Origin: JBOGEB01 sp050743125
GTDB taxonomy: Bacteria > Actinomycetota > Nitriliruptoria > Euzebyales > Egibacteraceae
Assembly: GCA_050743125.1 (NCBI GenBank)
Contig: JBOGEB010000226.1
Span: 1 to 6,310 of the forward strand
Direction of reading: 5' to 3'
DNA: 6,310 bases
Shown here: piece after piece, positions 4,825 through 6,310 of the stretch
Layout of the letters: each line of letters begins with the position of its first letter
Position numbering within the stretch: position 1 is the stretch's first letter
Translations under genes and position numbers: made by a program
Notes under the pieces: generated by a model
Database searches by the model: none
Told to the model about the DNA's origin: nothing
Seen by the model: only the letters and a program-made list of their open reading frames with translations

Positions 4825-5729
4825 CGCGTCACCTCCTGTGTGTACCCAGCCGCCAGTGCCTGCAGATGGCTCGCGACGAGCCGGTCAAGGACCTCGTTTG
4901 CCAACCGGCGGTACGCGAGCGCCCCGCGGGAGGTTGGATCGAACACCGTGATCGGCTGTCCAAAGCCGGGGGACTCCGCGAGCCGGACTGCGCGGGGGAT
5001 GCGGGTCTTGAACACTCGGTCCCCGAAGTGGCTGCGGACCTCCGCGACGACCTGCTGGCTGAGGCGAGTGCGCGCGTCGAACATCGTGAGCACGAAGCCG
5101 GTGATCTCCAGCCGCGGATTGAGCTGCGACCGGATGAGCTCGGCGTTCCGGCGGAACGCGCCCAGTCCCTCGAGGGCGTAGTACTCGGCCTGGATGGGGA
5201 CGATCACGCCGTCCGCCGCGCAGAGCGCGTTGACCGTCAGCAGTCCCAGGCTTGGGGGACAGTCGACGATGACGACGTCGAAGTCGCCGCGGATCGGCTC
5301 GAGGACCCGCCGGAGCTTCTGCTCCCTGCTGAACGCGCCGACAAGCTCGATCTCAGCCCCCGCGAGGTCAATGTTCGCGGGGGCGAGCACGAGGTTCGGC
5401 AGCGCGGTCTGCCGCAGGATCTCGCTGACGGGCACGAGCTCGGAAAGCGCCTCGTAGATGGTCGGCGAGGCGGCGTCACCCCGCATCCCCAAGCCAGATG
5501 TGGCATTGCCTTGGGGGTCGAAGTCGACGAGCAACACGCGGCAGTCCATCTCGGAGAGCGCGGCGGCGAGGCTCACTGCGGTGGTGGTCTTCCCGACGCC
5601 GCCCTTCTGGTTCGCGATGCTGAGGACGTACGCGCGATGGAACCGCGGCGGCCGCACCGACTTCCGCATCGGTTTCACACCCTTCGTCTCGTCCTCCTCC
5701 TGCTCGCGCTTTGGTTTCACGTGGAACAC
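4821..5729 (-). CDS. parA: Chromosome-partitioning ATPase ParA (Soj)
   Basis: A 302-residue P-loop ATPase of the MinD/ParA group. It forms ATP-dependent dimers on nucleoid DNA and, stimulated by ParB, pulls origins apart. The deviant Walker A is KGGVGKTT (42-49), with signature lysine K42 and P-loop K47. Walker A' is VLLVDFDPQGNATSGLG (65-81, D69/D71), and Walker B is VVIVDCPPS (152-160, D156). PIQAEYYALEGL (178-189) and IPRAVRLAESPGFGQPI (244-260) are typical of chromosomal ParA. The N-terminal 36 residues or so are extra and charged. The GTG at 5729 makes the first residues MFHVKP out of the parS site. ATG at residue 21 (position 5669), with GAAGGG 10 nt before it, is an alternative that would leave parS in the leader. 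It is cotranscribed with parB, and probably with rsmG 44 bp upstream. Confidence 0.96.
   Translation of the reverse strand: MFHVKPKREQEEDETKGVKPMRKSVRPPRFHRAYVLSIANQKGGVGKTTTAVSLAAALSEMDCRVLLVDFDPQGNATSGLGMRGDAASPTIYEALSELVPVSEILRQTALPNLVLAPANIDLAGAEIELVGAFSREQKLRRVLEPIRGDFDVVIVDCPPSLGLLTVNALCAADGVIVPIQAEYYALEGLGAFRRNAELIRSQLNPRLEITGFVLTMFDARTRLSQQVVAEVRSHFGDRVFKTRIPRAVRLAESPGFGQPITVFDPTSRGALAYRRLANEVLDRLVASHLQALAAGYTQEVTR
4829..4837 (-). promoter_or_regulatory. Strong ribosome-binding site of parB
   Basis: On the minus strand AGGAGGTGA lies inside the last codons of parA. GGAGG is 7 nt before the parB GTG at 4824. This is the best Shine-Dalgarno sequence in the window and fixes the parB start. 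The GTGA overlap indicates coupled translation of ParA and ParB. Confidence 0.85.
5713..5728. other. parS-type centromere site at the start of parA
   Basis: The core GTTTCACGTGGAAC (5714-5727) matches the bacterial parS palindrome GTTTCACGTGAAAC at 13 of 14 bases, and the G-for-A form is common in high-GC genomes. It is the ParB loading site, and it lies inside the first six codons of parA when the GTG start is used. It is the only such site in the window. The residues it encodes (FHVKP) recall the MFHVKH and NVSRET peptides I remember near the N-termini of other actinobacterial ParA annotations. Confidence 0.85.
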
Positions 5730-5730
5730 G

Positions 5731-5738
5731 CTCCCCTC
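5731..5738 (-). promoter_or_regulatory. Purine-rich ribosome-binding site upstream of parA
   Basis: GAGGGGAG on the minus strand ends 1 nt before GTG 5729. That is tight for this start but about 10 nt from the next in-frame GTG at 5720 (residue 4). Initiation at either codon, or at ATG 5669, cannot be settled by reading alone. If ribosomes load here they cover the parS site on the transcript. Confidence 0.4.
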
Positions 5739-5773
5739 GGGCCCATCGCCGGTCCGCTCATCGCGTCTGACCT

Positions 5774-6310
5774 CTACAGGGGCCGGCTACCCGGGACTCC
5801 GTCCGGCCTCGGATACTTGGCCGGCGCGGGACCGTCTGCGCGCATGCTAACAACCCAACCCTCCCGAACCCCTGCAGGCAACTCCACCGTGTGGACACCC
5901 CCGAGGCGCAGGAGCCGCATCGCATCAGCCGCAGCTTCCAGCTCGCTTGCCCACTGCCGCCCGCGAACGGCGGCGACCAGGCCGCCTGGGCGTACGAAGC
6001 CCCGGCTCAGCTCCAATGCGACCGGGAGCGGCCCCAGGGCACGGGTAACGGCTCCAGCGAAGCGTTCCCGCATTCCCTCCTCACGCGCCACCTCCTCTGC
6101 CCGCCCTTGCCGGCACTCAACCGCACCAAGGCCGAGGGTGTCCGCAAACGATCGAACCGCCTCTACCTTCTTCCGCGTCGCGTCGAGCAGCACCCACCGG
6201 CTCTCCGGATGGCGTATGGCGAGCACAAGCCCTGGCAGGCCGCCGCCTGTGCCGACATCGATCCAGTCCTCCCCAGGGCTGACGGGAAGCACATCCGCAA
6301 GCGCGACGCA
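5774..6310 (-). CDS. rsmG: 16S rRNA (guanine-527 N7) methyltransferase RsmG, 5' end outside window
   Basis: RsmG (GidB) methylates N7 of G527 in 16S rRNA using S-adenosylmethionine; its loss gives low-level streptomycin resistance in several bacteria. The visible part is the C-terminal 178 residues. The frame stays open through the right edge, reading ALADVLPVSPGEDWIDVG, so the GTG at 6292 is internal and the real start lies beyond the window. The SAM-binding motif I is DVGTGGGLPG (18-27 of the visible part). It is followed by an LLDATRKKVEAV acidic strand and helix (41-52), GRAEEVA (69-75), AVTRALGPL (87-95) and LSRGFVRPGGLVAAV (101-115). The C-terminus KYPRPDGVPGSRPL matches the usual family ending (KYPRRPG-x-P-x-x-x-PL), so the 3' end is intact. 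It lies upstream of parA on the same strand, the usual actinobacterial order. Confidence 0.95.
   Translation of the reverse strand, partial: CVALADVLPVSPGEDWIDVGTGGGLPGLVLAIRHPESRWVLLDATRKKVEAVRSFADTLGLGAVECRQGRAEEVAREEGMRERFAGAVTRALGPLPVALELSRGFVRPGGLVAAVRGRQWASELEAAADAMRLLRLGGVHTVELPAGVREGWVVSMRADGPAPAKYPRPDGVPGSRPL

Noticed and set aside
5890..5898. TGTGGACAC resembling a DnaA box
   Set aside because: A single near-match inside rsmG coding sequence with no clustering; oriC is expected outside the window.
1..6310. Mobile elements, CRISPR arrays, tRNA/rRNA genes, phage or defence genes
   Set aside because: No transposase or integrase motifs, regular spacer-repeat pattern, tRNA arms or defence domains were found; the content is conserved origin-proximal housekeeping DNA.

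Overview
The window is high-GC DNA with strong G/C preference at third codon positions. It carries the chromosome-partition neighbourhood found beside the replication origin of Actinomycetota. On the minus strand, reading right to left, it holds the 3' part of rsmG (16S rRNA m7G methyltransferase), then parA and parB, with a parS-type site at the very start of parA. In actinobacteria this block normally follows dnaA/oriC, rpmH, rnpA, yidC and jag, so the origin is expected some kilobases beyond the right edge. The phylum is inferred from gene order, protein signatures and base composition. I cannot name the genus; a deep-branching actinobacterial lineage would fit.

Layout. Positions 1-228 hold no convincing gene but contain a perfect 18-bp palindrome with a repeated half-site. 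Positions 229-876 (minus) encode a GNAT acetyltransferase with an N-terminal CxxC. Positions 873-1310 (minus) hold a weakly supported ORF for a small protein with one membrane segment and an imperfect tandem repeat; its stop overlaps the acetyltransferase start. Positions 1311-1535 are a probable divergent control region with a 12-bp tandem duplication and possible remains of a short coding sequence. Positions 1536-2831 (plus) encode a PLP-dependent fold-type-I aminotransferase. Positions 2828-3850 (plus) encode a D-Ala-D-Ala-ligase-type ATP-grasp enzyme, coupled to the aminotransferase by a GTGA overlap. Five bases further on, parB (3856-4824, minus) converges on it. parB is coupled to parA (4821-5729, minus) by another GTGA overlap, and rsmG (5774 to beyond the edge, minus) lies upstream.

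How the genes work together. ParA (ATPase) and ParB (CTP-dependent parS-loading clamp) segregate the origin region. RsmG is an rRNA modification enzyme that is co-located by long-standing synteny. The aminotransferase, ATP-grasp ligase and GNAT enzyme are, as I recall it, a recurrent actinobacterial companion set next to parB. Their joint function is not obvious from sequence. The ligase keeps the D-Ala-D-Ala ligase framework but has changes at active-site positions, so an altered substrate is worth testing. I found no mobile element, CRISPR array, RNA gene or defence system. Apart from the ligase and the regulatory-looking palindrome, this is largely a conserved core region.
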